The notes under the pieces are model-generated. The model made no database searches, had not been told where the DNA came from, and was given only the letters and a program-made list of their open reading frames with translations. Positions 49,353-56,670 of a DNA stretch of 64,000 nt are shown here, piece after piece. Position 1 is the first letter of the stretch. The number at the start of each line of letters is the position of its first letter. A program made the position numbers and the translations under genes. Source of the DNA: DASWOJ01 sp964242415 (lineage in GTDB: Bacteria > Pseudomonadota > Alphaproteobacteria > Acetobacterales > Acetobacteraceae); the NCBI GenBank assembly GCA_964242415.1, contig CAXTAT010000030.1:5029-69028 (forward strand), read 5' to 3'.

Positions 49353-51551
49353 ATGTCATCGACCCTCGCCCGCAAGCTCGCCGACGCCGCCCCTGTCACC
49401 TTCGAGCCGAAGAAGCAGGCCCCGAAGACCGGCGGCAAGCCCCTGCGCGTCGTGTCCAATTACGAACCCGCGGGGGACCAGCCGACCGCCATCCGCGACC
49501 TGACGGGCGGGCTGCTGGCCGGGGAGCGGGACCAGGTGCTGCTCGGCGTCACCGGGTCGGGCAAGACGTTCAGCATGGCCAAGGTGATCGAGGCCATCCA
49601 GCGCCCCACCCTGGTGCTGGCACCGAACAAGACCCTGGCGGCACAGCTCTATGCCGAGATGAAGGGGTTCTTCCCCGACAATGCCGTCGAGTACTTCGTC
49701 TCGTACTATGACTATTACCAGCCGGAGGCCTACGTCCCCCGCACCGACACCTACATCGAAAAAGACAGCCAAATCAACGAGGCCATCGACCGGATGCGCC
49801 ACAGCGCCACCCAGGCGCTGCTGGAGCGCAACGACGTTGTCATCGTCGCCTCGGTGTCCTGCATCTACGGCATCGGCTCGGTCGAGACTTACGGCCGCAT
49901 GGTGGTGAAGCTGGAGGCGGGGGGCCGCATCGACCGCGACACCCTGGCCCGCGCGCTGGTCGAATTGCAGTACCGCCGCAACGACACCGCCTTCCAGCGC
50001 GGCAGCTTCCGCCTGCGCGGGGAGACGGTGGACGTGTGGCCTAGCCACCTGGAGGACCGCGCCTGGCGCGTCACCCTGTTCGGCGACGAGATCGAGAGCC
50101 TGCGCGAATTCGACCCCCTGACCGGCGACGTGGTGGCGACGGCGGAGGAGTTCCACATCTACGCCAACAGCCACTACGTCACGCCGCGCCCGACGCTGCA
50201 GCAGGCGGTGAAGGACATCAAGGTCGAGCTTAAAGACCGCATCGACGAGTTTACCGCCATGGGCCGCCTGCTGGAGGCCGAGCGCATCCAGCAGCGCTGC
50301 ACCTTCGACATCGAGATGATGGAGACCACCGGCTCCTGCAAAAGCATCGAGAACTATTCGCGCTACCTGTCCGGCCGCAAGCCCGGCGAGCCGCCGCCGA
50401 CGCTGTTCGAGTACTTGCCGGAAAACGCCCTGCTGATTGTGGACGAAAGCCATGTCACCGTCCCGCAGATCGGCGGCATGGCCCGCGGCGACGCCGCGCG
50501 CAAGGGCACCCTATCGGAATTCGGCTTCCGCCTGCCGTCCTGCCTGGACAACCGCCCGCTGCGCTTTGAGGAGTGGGACAGCTTCCGCCCGCAGACGGTG
50601 TTCGTCAGCGCCACGCCCGGCGCGTGGGAGATGGAGCGCACGGGCGGCGCCTTCGCCGAGCAGGTCATCCGCCCCACTGGCCTGATCGACCCGGTGACCG
50701 AGGTCCGCCCCGTGGAGCGCCAGGTGGACGACCTGCTGGCCGAAAGCCGCATCGTCATCGGCCGCGGCGGGCGCATCCTGGTCACGACGCTCACCAAGCG
50801 CATGGCCGAGGACCTGACGGAATACATGACGGAGAACGGCATCAAGGTCCGCTACCTGCACTCCGACGTGGACACCCTGGAGCGCATCGAGATCATCCGC
50901 GACCTGCGGCTGGGGGTGTTCGACGTGCTGGTGGGCATCAACCTGCTGCGCGAAGGGCTGGACATCCCGGAGTGCGCGCTGGTGGCGATCCTGGACGCCG
51001 ACAAGGAGGGCTTCCTGCGCAGCCAGACCGCGCTGGTGCAGACCATCGGCCGGGCGGCGCGCAACGTCGATGGCCGGGTGATCCTGTATGCCGACGTGAT
51101 GACGCGCAGCCTGCGCGCCGCCATCGAGGAAACCGACCGCCGCCGCACCAAGCAGAACGAGTGGAACGAGGCCAACGGCATCACCCCCGTCAGCGTGCGC
51201 AGCCACATCGGCGAGGCGCTGCAGTCGGTGTTCGAGCAGGACTACGTCACCATCGCCCCGGTGAAGGACGCGGGGGTGACGGACTTCGTCGGCAAGGACC
51301 TGAAGTCCGCCATCGCCGACATGGAGAAGCGGATGCGGACCGCCGCCGCCGACCTGGAGTTCGAGACCGCGGCCCGGCTGCGCGACGAGATCCGCCGGCT
51401 GGAGGCGCTGGACCTGGGCCTGCCGCCGCCGCCCGCCAGCAGCGCCGCCTTCGGCCGGACGAAGCGGGACCCGACGCCGGAGCCGTTGGGGCCGGGTGGC
51501 GGGGGCTATGACCCGGAGAAGCGGCAGAAGGGACGCAAGCGGGGGCGGTAA
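49353..51551 (+). CDS. uvrB: Excinuclease ABC subunit UvrB
   Basis: A 732-residue nucleotide excision repair helicase-like subunit that verifies the lesion and recruits UvrC. The Walker A is LLGVTGSGKTFSMAKVIE, the beta-hairpin YYDYYQPEAYVPRTDTYIEKD has the lesion-probing aromatic residues, DESHVTVPQIGGM is the Walker B region, motif VI is QTIGRAARNVDGRVILYAD, and the C-terminal UVR domain (SAIADMEKRMRTAAADLEFE) binds UvrC. Length and order are normal. A Pro/Gly/Lys-rich tail follows the UVR domain. No LexA-like box was recognised upstream. Confidence 0.98.
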   Translation: MSSTLARKLADAAPVTFEPKKQAPKTGGKPLRVVSNYEPAGDQPTAIRDLTGGLLAGERDQVLLGVTGSGKTFSMAKVIEAIQRPTLVLAPNKTLAAQLYAEMKGFFPDNAVEYFVSYYDYYQPEAYVPRTDTYIEKDSQINEAIDRMRHSATQALLERNDVVIVASVSCIYGIGSVETYGRMVVKLEAGGRIDRDTLARALVELQYRRNDTAFQRGSFRLRGETVDVWPSHLEDRAWRVTLFGDEIESLREFDPLTGDVVATAEEFHIYANSHYVTPRPTLQQAVKDIKVELKDRIDEFTAMGRLLEAERIQQRCTFDIEMMETTGSCKSIENYSRYLSGRKPGEPPPTLFEYLPENALLIVDESHVTVPQIGGMARGDAARKGTLSEFGFRLPSCLDNRPLRFEEWDSFRPQTVFVSATPGAWEMERTGGAFAEQVIRPTGLIDPVTEVRPVERQVDDLLAESRIVIGRGGRILVTTLTKRMAEDLTEYMTENGIKVRYLHSDVDTLERIEIIRDLRLGVFDVLVGINLLREGLDIPECALVAILDADKEGFLRSQTALVQTIGRAARNVDGRVILYADVMTRSLRAAIEETDRRRTKQNEWNEANGITPVSVRSHIGEALQSVFEQDYVTIAPVKDAGVTDFVGKDLKSAIADMEKRMRTAAADLEFETAARLRDEIRRLEALDLGLPPPPASSAAFGRTKRDPTPEPLGPGGGGYDPEKRQKGRKRGR

Positions 51552-51559
51552 GCTGGCTC

Positions 51560-51611
51560 GCTTCCCCCTCTTCCTTCGGGAGAGGGCCGGGGTGAGGGGG
51601 TCTTGCTTGCC
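51560..51611. repeat. REP-like repeat unit C1
   Basis: CCCTCTTCCTTCGGGAGAGG then GCCGGGGTGAGGGGGTCTTGC, almost identical to unit A1 (it even shares the continuing TTGCC). It lies nine bases after the uvrB stop, between convergent genes. Confidence 0.85.
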
Positions 51612-51669
51612 AGCGCGCCGTCCGACGCCGGCGGAACCGGGCTGCCCGGGCCAGTAGGTCCACGCCGCA

Positions 51670-51717
51670 CGACCCCCTCACCCCGGCCCTCTCCCGGAGA
51701 GAGAGGGAGAAGGAAGC
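51670..51717. repeat. REP-like repeat unit C2 (inverted partner of C1)
   Basis: CGACCCCCTCACCCCGGCCC then TCTCCCGGAGAGAGAGGGAG. It is oriented opposite to C1 and ends just before the puhB stop codon. The C pair would form an RNA structure at the 3' ends of both uvrB and the reaction-centre operon. Confidence 0.85.
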
Positions 51718-51723
51718 GCGGCT

Positions 51724-52371
51724 TTACCCTGCGACCGCTTCGGCCGGCGCACGCTGGGCGGGGACATAGGCACCTGATGGAACCGCAACGGCTTGCGCCG
51801 TCCCGGCCGCCTGCGCCGCGGCCACCGTCCGCGACAGCAGCGCCGCCACCTTGGCCGCCTCGGGCAGCGCCCGCAGCATCGGTTCCGGCCGGCGCACCCG
51901 CCAGGGCCGGGCATGCGGCCACAGCTTCAAATAGCTGATCACGTTGCCTGGCTTCAGCCGCACCGGCACGTCCCCGGCCGGACCGTCCGAAACCGCGACG
52001 CAGCCGATCACCCGCATCGGGATCGACAACGTCGCAGTCAGCGCAACGCCATACTGCAGCACGATGCGCTGGCTGGTGATGGTGTAGCGCGTCGTCCGTC
52101 CGCTGGCCCACGCCGCCGCCGCCGCTGCGCCGATCACCAGCCCGCCCAGCACCGCCAGCGGCAGGATGTCCCGCATCGCCTCGAACGGCGGCAGGTGCGC
52201 CCACCGCGCCGTTACGGCGTTGGCGAACAGCAGGGCGCAGACCCACAGGCTGATCGCCCGGATGTGGAACGCCTCGCCCGCCAGCGTCCGCCAGCACGGG
52301 TGGCCCTGCCAGACCAGGGCCTCGCCAGGGCGCAGGCGAACCGGGCCGGGCTGCGCGGCCAGGCCGGTCAT
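51724..52371 (-). CDS. puhB: Photosynthetic complex assembly protein PuhB
   Basis: A 215-residue membrane protein with a bacterial PH-like domain and about three helices. Evidence: LRPGEALVWQGHPCWRTLAGEAFHIR at the N-terminus, two hydrophobic segments (about 45-65 and 70-90), then TTRYTITSQRIVLQYGVALTATL and the YLKLWPHARPWRVRRPEPML stretch typical of PuhB. The protein helps assemble the reaction centre and its light-harvesting ring. It overlaps puhA by ATGA and is the last gene of the reaction-centre operon, ending beside REP unit C2. Confidence 0.93.
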   Translation of the reverse strand: MTGLAAQPGPVRLRPGEALVWQGHPCWRTLAGEAFHIRAISLWVCALLFANAVTARWAHLPPFEAMRDILPLAVLGGLVIGAAAAAAWASGRTTRYTITSQRIVLQYGVALTATLSIPMRVIGCVAVSDGPAGDVPVRLKPGNVISYLKLWPHARPWRVRRPEPMLRALPEAAKVAALLSRTVAAAQAAGTAQAVAVPSGAYVPAQRAPAEAVAG

Positions 52372-53123
52372 GGCACCACCCCGTCACCATGGAAGCGTCC
52401 GCCGGCATAGTAACCGTTCACCATGTCCTCCTCCCGCGCCGTGATCTGGTCCGGCGAGCGCAGCCGCGGCACGCCGGCGAACCCGCCCTGCTCCAGCGCG
52501 GTCACGCGGATCTCGCGCGCGCGCTCGTTGATGTCGCAGTGGTGGATCGGCAGCATGACCACATCGCCGCCCGCCGCCGCATCCAGCTCGACCTCCATGT
52601 AGCGCAGGAACTTCACCCCGCGATCCACCCAGATCTCCCGCACCACGCCCACCGGGCGGAACCGCACGTCGAAGACCTGCATCCCGCGCGGGTCGGTTTC
52701 GCCGGCCATCACCGACCAGCCCTTGGCGGTCCGCAGCGGCTGCACCTGCGGCTCGTTGTCGATCAGGGTGAACGGCTCGTCCCGGCGCATGGTGTAGGTG
52801 CCCGGCCCCAGCGCCGCCTGCAGCGGATCGCCAACCGGCTCGTATGGGCCACCCTCGAAGCGGTGAATCGCCTCGGCGTGCACCGGCGGGTTTGGGTCGT
52901 GGTGCGGCGCGACGGTCGTAGTGCCGTCCAGCCGGATGTAGGTGCGCGGCGCCGGCAGCGACTGCGGCCCGCCCAGGAACGGCAATCCCAGGTTCTTCTT
53001 CGGATAACCCTCCCGCCGGTCCTCCCGCAGCAGCAGCACCACGATGCCGACGAAGGCCAGGAAGAACGCCCAGAACAAAAGCTGCGGGACGTCGATGTAG
53101 TCGGTGATCGCGCCTGCCTGCAT
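52368..53123 (-). CDS. puhA: Photosynthetic reaction centre subunit H
   Basis: A 251-residue H subunit: a short periplasmic N-terminus (ITDYIDVPQLLFWAFFLAF), one membrane helix at about residues 10-32, and the cytoplasmic beta-rich domain with EGYPKKNLGLPFLGGP, RRDEPFTLIDNEPQVQPL and VVMLPIHHCDINERARE. The tandem histidines in that last block correspond to the surface His residues near the proton entry to the QB site. It begins 19 bases after the pufC stop, with GGAG in front, so it is co-transcribed with pufLMC. That placement is unusual, since puhA usually sits in its own operon. Confidence 0.97.
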   Translation of the reverse strand: MQAGAITDYIDVPQLLFWAFFLAFVGIVVLLLREDRREGYPKKNLGLPFLGGPQSLPAPRTYIRLDGTTTVAPHHDPNPPVHAEAIHRFEGGPYEPVGDPLQAALGPGTYTMRRDEPFTLIDNEPQVQPLRTAKGWSVMAGETDPRGMQVFDVRFRPVGVVREIWVDRGVKFLRYMEVELDAAAGGDVVMLPIHHCDINERAREIRVTALEQGGFAGVPRLRSPDQITAREEDMVNGYYAGGRFHGDGVVP

Positions 53124-53142
53124 GGGGCTGTGCTCCGTTCTG

Positions 53143-54243
53143 TCAGCGTTCGGCGGTTGTCTCGGGTGGATTTGCCGGGGATGCGTCTGTCTGAGACGAA
53201 TTCGTCTGGGGGGTGGTCGTCATGGCGGGATAGTCGTGCACCATGTTCGCCCCGTTCAGCGGCTTCGGCAGGCCCAGGTGGCAGGTCGCGCACACCACCA
53301 GCCCGTTGCCCTCCTGCACGCCGCGCTGCTGCACGGGGATCACCGGCAGCACGTTCTCCCGCACCAACTGCCGGGTCTGCGGCATGGCGGCGGCAATCTT
53401 CAGCAGGAAGTTGGTGTTGAGGTCCCGCACCAACCGCAGCGCGTAGTAGCCGCTCCAGCGATACGGCGTGCTCTCGCTCCAATCGTTGAAGGCGCGCGAG
53501 TTGTGGCAGAAGCCGCAGTTGACGCCGATGCCGTCCGAATACTGCATCATCATCTCGTACAGCCGCTTGGCGACGACGAAGGACGACACCCGGCCGCTCG
53601 GCAGCGCCGTTGTCGATTGCACCCGCGCCGGCTGGTCCTGCACGAACCACTCGTCCCACCCGGCGTCGGGGAAGAACTTGCGCACCGTGTCGGCCGACTC
53701 CTGCCAGTTGTCGCGCTTGGCGATCAGCGGGTGCTCCGGCATCGGCGCTTGCGGGAACCAGGTCTCCGACGGCACGGGCTGGCCACGGTGGCAAGAATAG
53801 CAGGTGACGCCGCTCGGCTGCACGTGGACGGCCCAGTCGGCGTTCATGTGCCGGGTCATCTGCAGCATGATGCGGGCGGCGGTCTTGGTCGGCTTCTCGT
53901 CCGAGGCGTAGTTCTCCCCGGCGTGGCAGAAGCCGCAGCCCTCCTTGGGCGACACCCAGTTGGTGATGGCCTGCTGGGTCCGCATGAACTCGGCGGCGCT
54001 GACGTCGGTCAGCACTTGGACGTTCTTATAGACCGCGGTGGCGAGGGGACCGCCCACCTCGGCCGGCGGCAGCGGCGCGGGCGCCTTGTTCACCGCGAGC
54101 CAGGTGCGCGCCGGGGTGAACTGGATCTGCTGGGGAAAGCCAACCTCGGTGCCGCCCTGGAATCGCTCGTAGGTCGGCACAAACAGCACGAAGGCCCCGG
54201 CCAGCAACAGCACGCCCCCCGCCGCCAGGGTGATCGATTTCAT
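53143..54243 (-). CDS. pufC: Reaction centre tetraheme cytochrome c subunit
   Basis: A 366-residue periplasmic cytochrome that re-reduces the special pair. Four heme c sites CGFCH, CYSCH, CGFCH and CATCH are present in the usual order. The bis-His ligand is present as WAVHVQPSGVTC. The methionine ligands of hemes 2 and 3 are visible (ARIMLQMTR and EMMMQYSDG). At the heme-1 position Gln replaces Met in EFMRTQQAITNW. The N-terminus (MKSITLAAGGVLLLAGAFVL) lacks a lipobox cysteine, so the protein seems held by an uncleaved helix. It overlaps pufM by four bases. Confidence 0.96.
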   Translation of the reverse strand: MKSITLAAGGVLLLAGAFVLFVPTYERFQGGTEVGFPQQIQFTPARTWLAVNKAPAPLPPAEVGGPLATAVYKNVQVLTDVSAAEFMRTQQAITNWVSPKEGCGFCHAGENYASDEKPTKTAARIMLQMTRHMNADWAVHVQPSGVTCYSCHRGQPVPSETWFPQAPMPEHPLIAKRDNWQESADTVRKFFPDAGWDEWFVQDQPARVQSTTALPSGRVSSFVVAKRLYEMMMQYSDGIGVNCGFCHNSRAFNDWSESTPYRWSGYYALRLVRDLNTNFLLKIAAAMPQTRQLVRENVLPVIPVQQRGVQEGNGLVVCATCHLGLPKPLNGANMVHDYPAMTTTPQTNSSQTDASPANPPETTAER

Positions 54244-55244
54244 CGCGGCAGCCCCTGCAAGGGCGCCCGGCCCGGGTCGGCGCCGTCCGGCATCGTGTCG
54301 GGGATCGGCATGACGCGGTCGTATTGCGGCGCGATGCCGTGCTTCACGCCCCACAGGTACCAGTTATCAACGACGGTGCCGGTCAGCAGGATGCCGGTGC
54401 CGCCAGTCAGCGACGTGAGGATGGCGAAGGTGAACAGCCAGCGGTGGACGGAGTCGAAGTTGGCATTGAACCCCATCGTCCAGCGCCAGAACAGCGATCC
54501 CCGCTCCATGGCGGTGCCGGGGTCGGTGATCTCGTGCGTTTCGCGCTCGCCGCCGAACCGGGTCAGCGCCAGGATGGTGCCGCCATGCATGGCGAACAGC
54601 ATCGTCGAGCCATACAGGAACACGATGCTGAGCATGTGGAACGGGTTGTAGAACAGGTTGCCGTAGCGGACGGAGAACGTCGCGGTCCAGTTCAGGTGCT
54701 CGATGATGCCGAACGGCACCGCCTCCGACCAGGACCCCATCAGGATCGGGCGGATGAAGCCCAGCACCAAGTACAAGTAGATCGCCGACGCGAAGGCCCA
54801 GGCGACATGGGTGCCCATGTTCAGCGCCTTGGCCCGGCGGTACATCCGCGTCCACCACAGCAGGATGCTGGCCGTGAGGAAGAACCCGGCCATCAGCCAC
54901 CAGCCGCCATCGTTCAGCGGCGGCAGGATCGACAGGCCCTGCTTGGCCGACGGCGGCTCCAGCGCCAGGAACGGCAGCATCTTGATAAAGCGGATCACGT
55001 TCCAATCGACCGATGCCCACATATTGAGGCCGATGATCTCGAACGCGATGAAGCCGCAGACGAGGGAGGACCAGCCAAGGGCGCCGAGGTAGGTCGGCCC
55101 CACCTGGTTCTCGCCGATGCGCCCCAGCCAGTTGGAGCGGAACGGCTTCAGCAGCCGGCGCGCGCTGCCGGGCGGCAGGCGGATCCCCAGCTCGTCCGGG
55201 CCAACCAGTTCGATGGAGGTGAACAGCGTATGGTAGCGCGCCAT
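54240..55244 (-). CDS. pufM: Photosynthetic reaction centre subunit M
   Basis: A 334-residue core subunit with five membrane helices. Bacteriochlorophyll and iron ligands are present: His in EHLNWTATFS, NLFYNPFHMLS and LLFAMHGGTIL, the iron-ligand Glu in RFGGERETHEI, and His in DSVHRWLFTFA. The Tyr of FLYGS near the special pair is kept. The QA-side Trp is in LFWRWTMGF. At the position of Asn M44 there is Glu (GRIGENQVGPTY). The extended C-terminus (DRVMPIPDTMPDGADPG) is of the type seen when a cytochrome subunit is bound. It lies 44 bases after pufL. Confidence 0.98.
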   Translation of the reverse strand: MARYHTLFTSIELVGPDELGIRLPPGSARRLLKPFRSNWLGRIGENQVGPTYLGALGWSSLVCGFIAFEIIGLNMWASVDWNVIRFIKMLPFLALEPPSAKQGLSILPPLNDGGWWLMAGFFLTASILLWWTRMYRRAKALNMGTHVAWAFASAIYLYLVLGFIRPILMGSWSEAVPFGIIEHLNWTATFSVRYGNLFYNPFHMLSIVFLYGSTMLFAMHGGTILALTRFGGERETHEITDPGTAMERGSLFWRWTMGFNANFDSVHRWLFTFAILTSLTGGTGILLTGTVVDNWYLWGVKHGIAPQYDRVMPIPDTMPDGADPGRAPLQGLPR

Positions 55245-55288
55245 GGTGATCTCCCGAAATCAGGCGGCGTCGGACAGGGGGTTTAGGA

Positions 55289-56128
55289 TCAAGTGACCCC
55301 GGTGGCGCTCCAGATCGGGATGTGCAGGTACCAGTCCCACCAATAGGGCCAGCCGCGGGTCCAGATGGTGCCGGAGATCAAGATGCAGATCGCGCTCCAG
55401 ACCCCGGCGTTGATCGCCAGGAAGTAGCCCAGCCGGTGGATGCCCAGCTCGCCGATGGAGTAGGCGATGGTATCGCGGAAGTAGATGCTCTCATGCTCGG
55501 CCGACTTGACGCGCCCGCCGGGGCCGGGGTGGGCGGAGGACAGTATCTCCGCGCTGTGCAACGCGAGCACGAACGTCGTGGTGAAGAAGAACGTCACCGC
55601 CAGCATGTGCGCCGGGTTGTAATGGAAATGCAGATACTGGTAACCGGTGTTGCTGACCCAGTCGAGGTGGCTCATGATGCCATATGGGAAGCCGTAGCCC
55701 CAGGCGCCCATCAGGACCGGCCGGATCACCACCAGGGTGACATAGGCGAAGATCGCGGCCGAGAAGCCGATGGGCACATGCAGGCCCATGCCCAGCTTAC
55801 GCGCAATCTCCACCTGCCGCAGTGCCCAGCTCACGAAGGCGATGATGGCGAACAGGGTGATCCACTGCCACAGCCCGCCCTCCCGCAGCGGCGCGAAGGC
55901 CAGGCCCATGCTGACCGGCGGCGGGTTGATGGTGATGGCGAACGGCTGCCAGGTCGGCCCGATTGCGGCGCCGTACAGGACCAGCAGGGTGCCGACCAGG
56001 GCGGAGGCGACCGCCGTCACCCCGAAGAACCCGACGTAGAACGGCCCGACCCAGAAGTCGAACAGGCTTCCGCCGAACAGCGTTCCGCCGCGAATGCGGT
56101 ATTTCGCCTCATAGGACAACATGGCCAT
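55289..56128 (-). CDS. pufL: Photosynthetic reaction centre subunit L
   Basis: A 279-residue core subunit, typical length. The start ATG 56128 has AGGAG six bases upstream. Ligands kept: His in GIMSHLDWVSNTGY, FHYNPAHMLA, LALHSAEIL and GIHRLGYF; the QB-pocket His and Ser are also present. The QB proton path shows EHESIYFRD: Glu L212 is kept but Asp L213 is replaced by Ser (numbering from memory of Rhodobacter). The gene heads the operon pufLMC-puhAB and is not preceded by pufBA. Its promoter area holds two PpsR-like boxes. Confidence 0.98.
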   Translation of the reverse strand: MAMLSYEAKYRIRGGTLFGGSLFDFWVGPFYVGFFGVTAVASALVGTLLVLYGAAIGPTWQPFAITINPPPVSMGLAFAPLREGGLWQWITLFAIIAFVSWALRQVEIARKLGMGLHVPIGFSAAIFAYVTLVVIRPVLMGAWGYGFPYGIMSHLDWVSNTGYQYLHFHYNPAHMLAVTFFFTTTFVLALHSAEILSSAHPGPGGRVKSAEHESIYFRDTIAYSIGELGIHRLGYFLAINAGVWSAICILISGTIWTRGWPYWWDWYLHIPIWSATGVT

Positions 56129-56176
56129 CGTGGTCTCCTAGCCGTTTGGAGGTCACTTTCAGGGTTCGCTTGCACA

Positions 56177-56219
56177 CGTCACTAAATCCTGACAACCTTG
56201 ATGTCAACATAAGCTGACA
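56177..56219. promoter_or_regulatory. Tandem PpsR/CrtJ-type boxes
   Basis: Box 1 is CGTC-N10-GACA at 56177-56194 and box 2 is TGTC-N10-GACA at 56202-56219, which is the consensus TGT-N12-ACA. The boxes are seven bases apart, the spacing at which PpsR/CrtJ binds cooperatively in known pigment and puc promoters. They lie between pufL and the SH3 protein gene and overlap the pufL promoter elements. Aerobic or light repression is expected. Confidence 0.75.
56179..56207 (-). promoter_or_regulatory. pufL promoter candidate
   Basis: On the minus strand a perfect TTGACA (-35) at 56207-56202 is followed, after 17 bases, by TAGTGA (56184-56179). That is a weak -10; TTTAGT one position set earlier is an alternative. 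The -35 lies inside PpsR box 2 and the -10 inside box 1, so bound repressor would block RNA polymerase. Transcription would start about 45 bases before the pufL ATG. Confidence 0.55.
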
Positions 56220-56235
56220 ATAACGGAGCCGTGAA

Positions 56236-56670
56236 ATGCAGCCATTCCGACCCGCACATTGCTTCTCTGCAAATAATCTCACTTTGATTGCAGTCATGGC
56301 AGCCGCAGTCCTGGCAGCCAGCGTCTGTATAGCCAGCCCCGCATCGGCGTGGACGGGCCGCGCAACCTGGACGACGTTCCTGCGCGCCGGGCCGGGGCTG
56401 CAATACGTCGTCACGGACGAGATCGACCGCGACGCCCCGCTGGAGGTGGTCGCATGCCGCGATGGGTGGTGCGAGACGCTGTATGAGGGCGCCACCGGCT
56501 ATGTGCAGGCTGAGCTGGTTGCCCAGGCTGGGCCGGAGCTGATCCAGCCGCAAGACGCCCAGCCGTGCTTCGACGGGCGGATCGCAGGCTACGGCAAGGG
56601 GGATAAGGTGACCTACTGCCCCCGGCAGCCCGGCGGCACGGCGGCCCCGGTGGGTGCGCTGCCCAAGTAG
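56236..56670 (+). CDS. Secreted SH3b-domain protein
   Basis: A 144-residue protein. A signal peptide covers about 39 residues (hydrophobic core ending SPASAW). A bacterial SH3 domain follows: TTFLRAGPGLQYVVTDEI, then PLEVVACRDGWCETLYEGAT and GYVQAELV. The C-terminal 40 residues contain two Cys and a Gly/Pro-rich tail. SH3b domains often bind peptidoglycan or envelope partners. ATG 56236 has CGGAG upstream. It diverges from the reaction-centre operon, sharing its regulatory gap. Its 3' end overlaps the converging glycosyltransferase gene by 58 bases. Confidence 0.8.
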   Translation: MQPFRPAHCFSANNLTLIAVMAAAVLAASVCIASPASAWTGRATWTTFLRAGPGLQYVVTDEIDRDAPLEVVACRDGWCETLYEGATGYVQAELVAQAGPELIQPQDAQPCFDGRIAGYGKGDKVTYCPRQPGGTAAPVGALPK

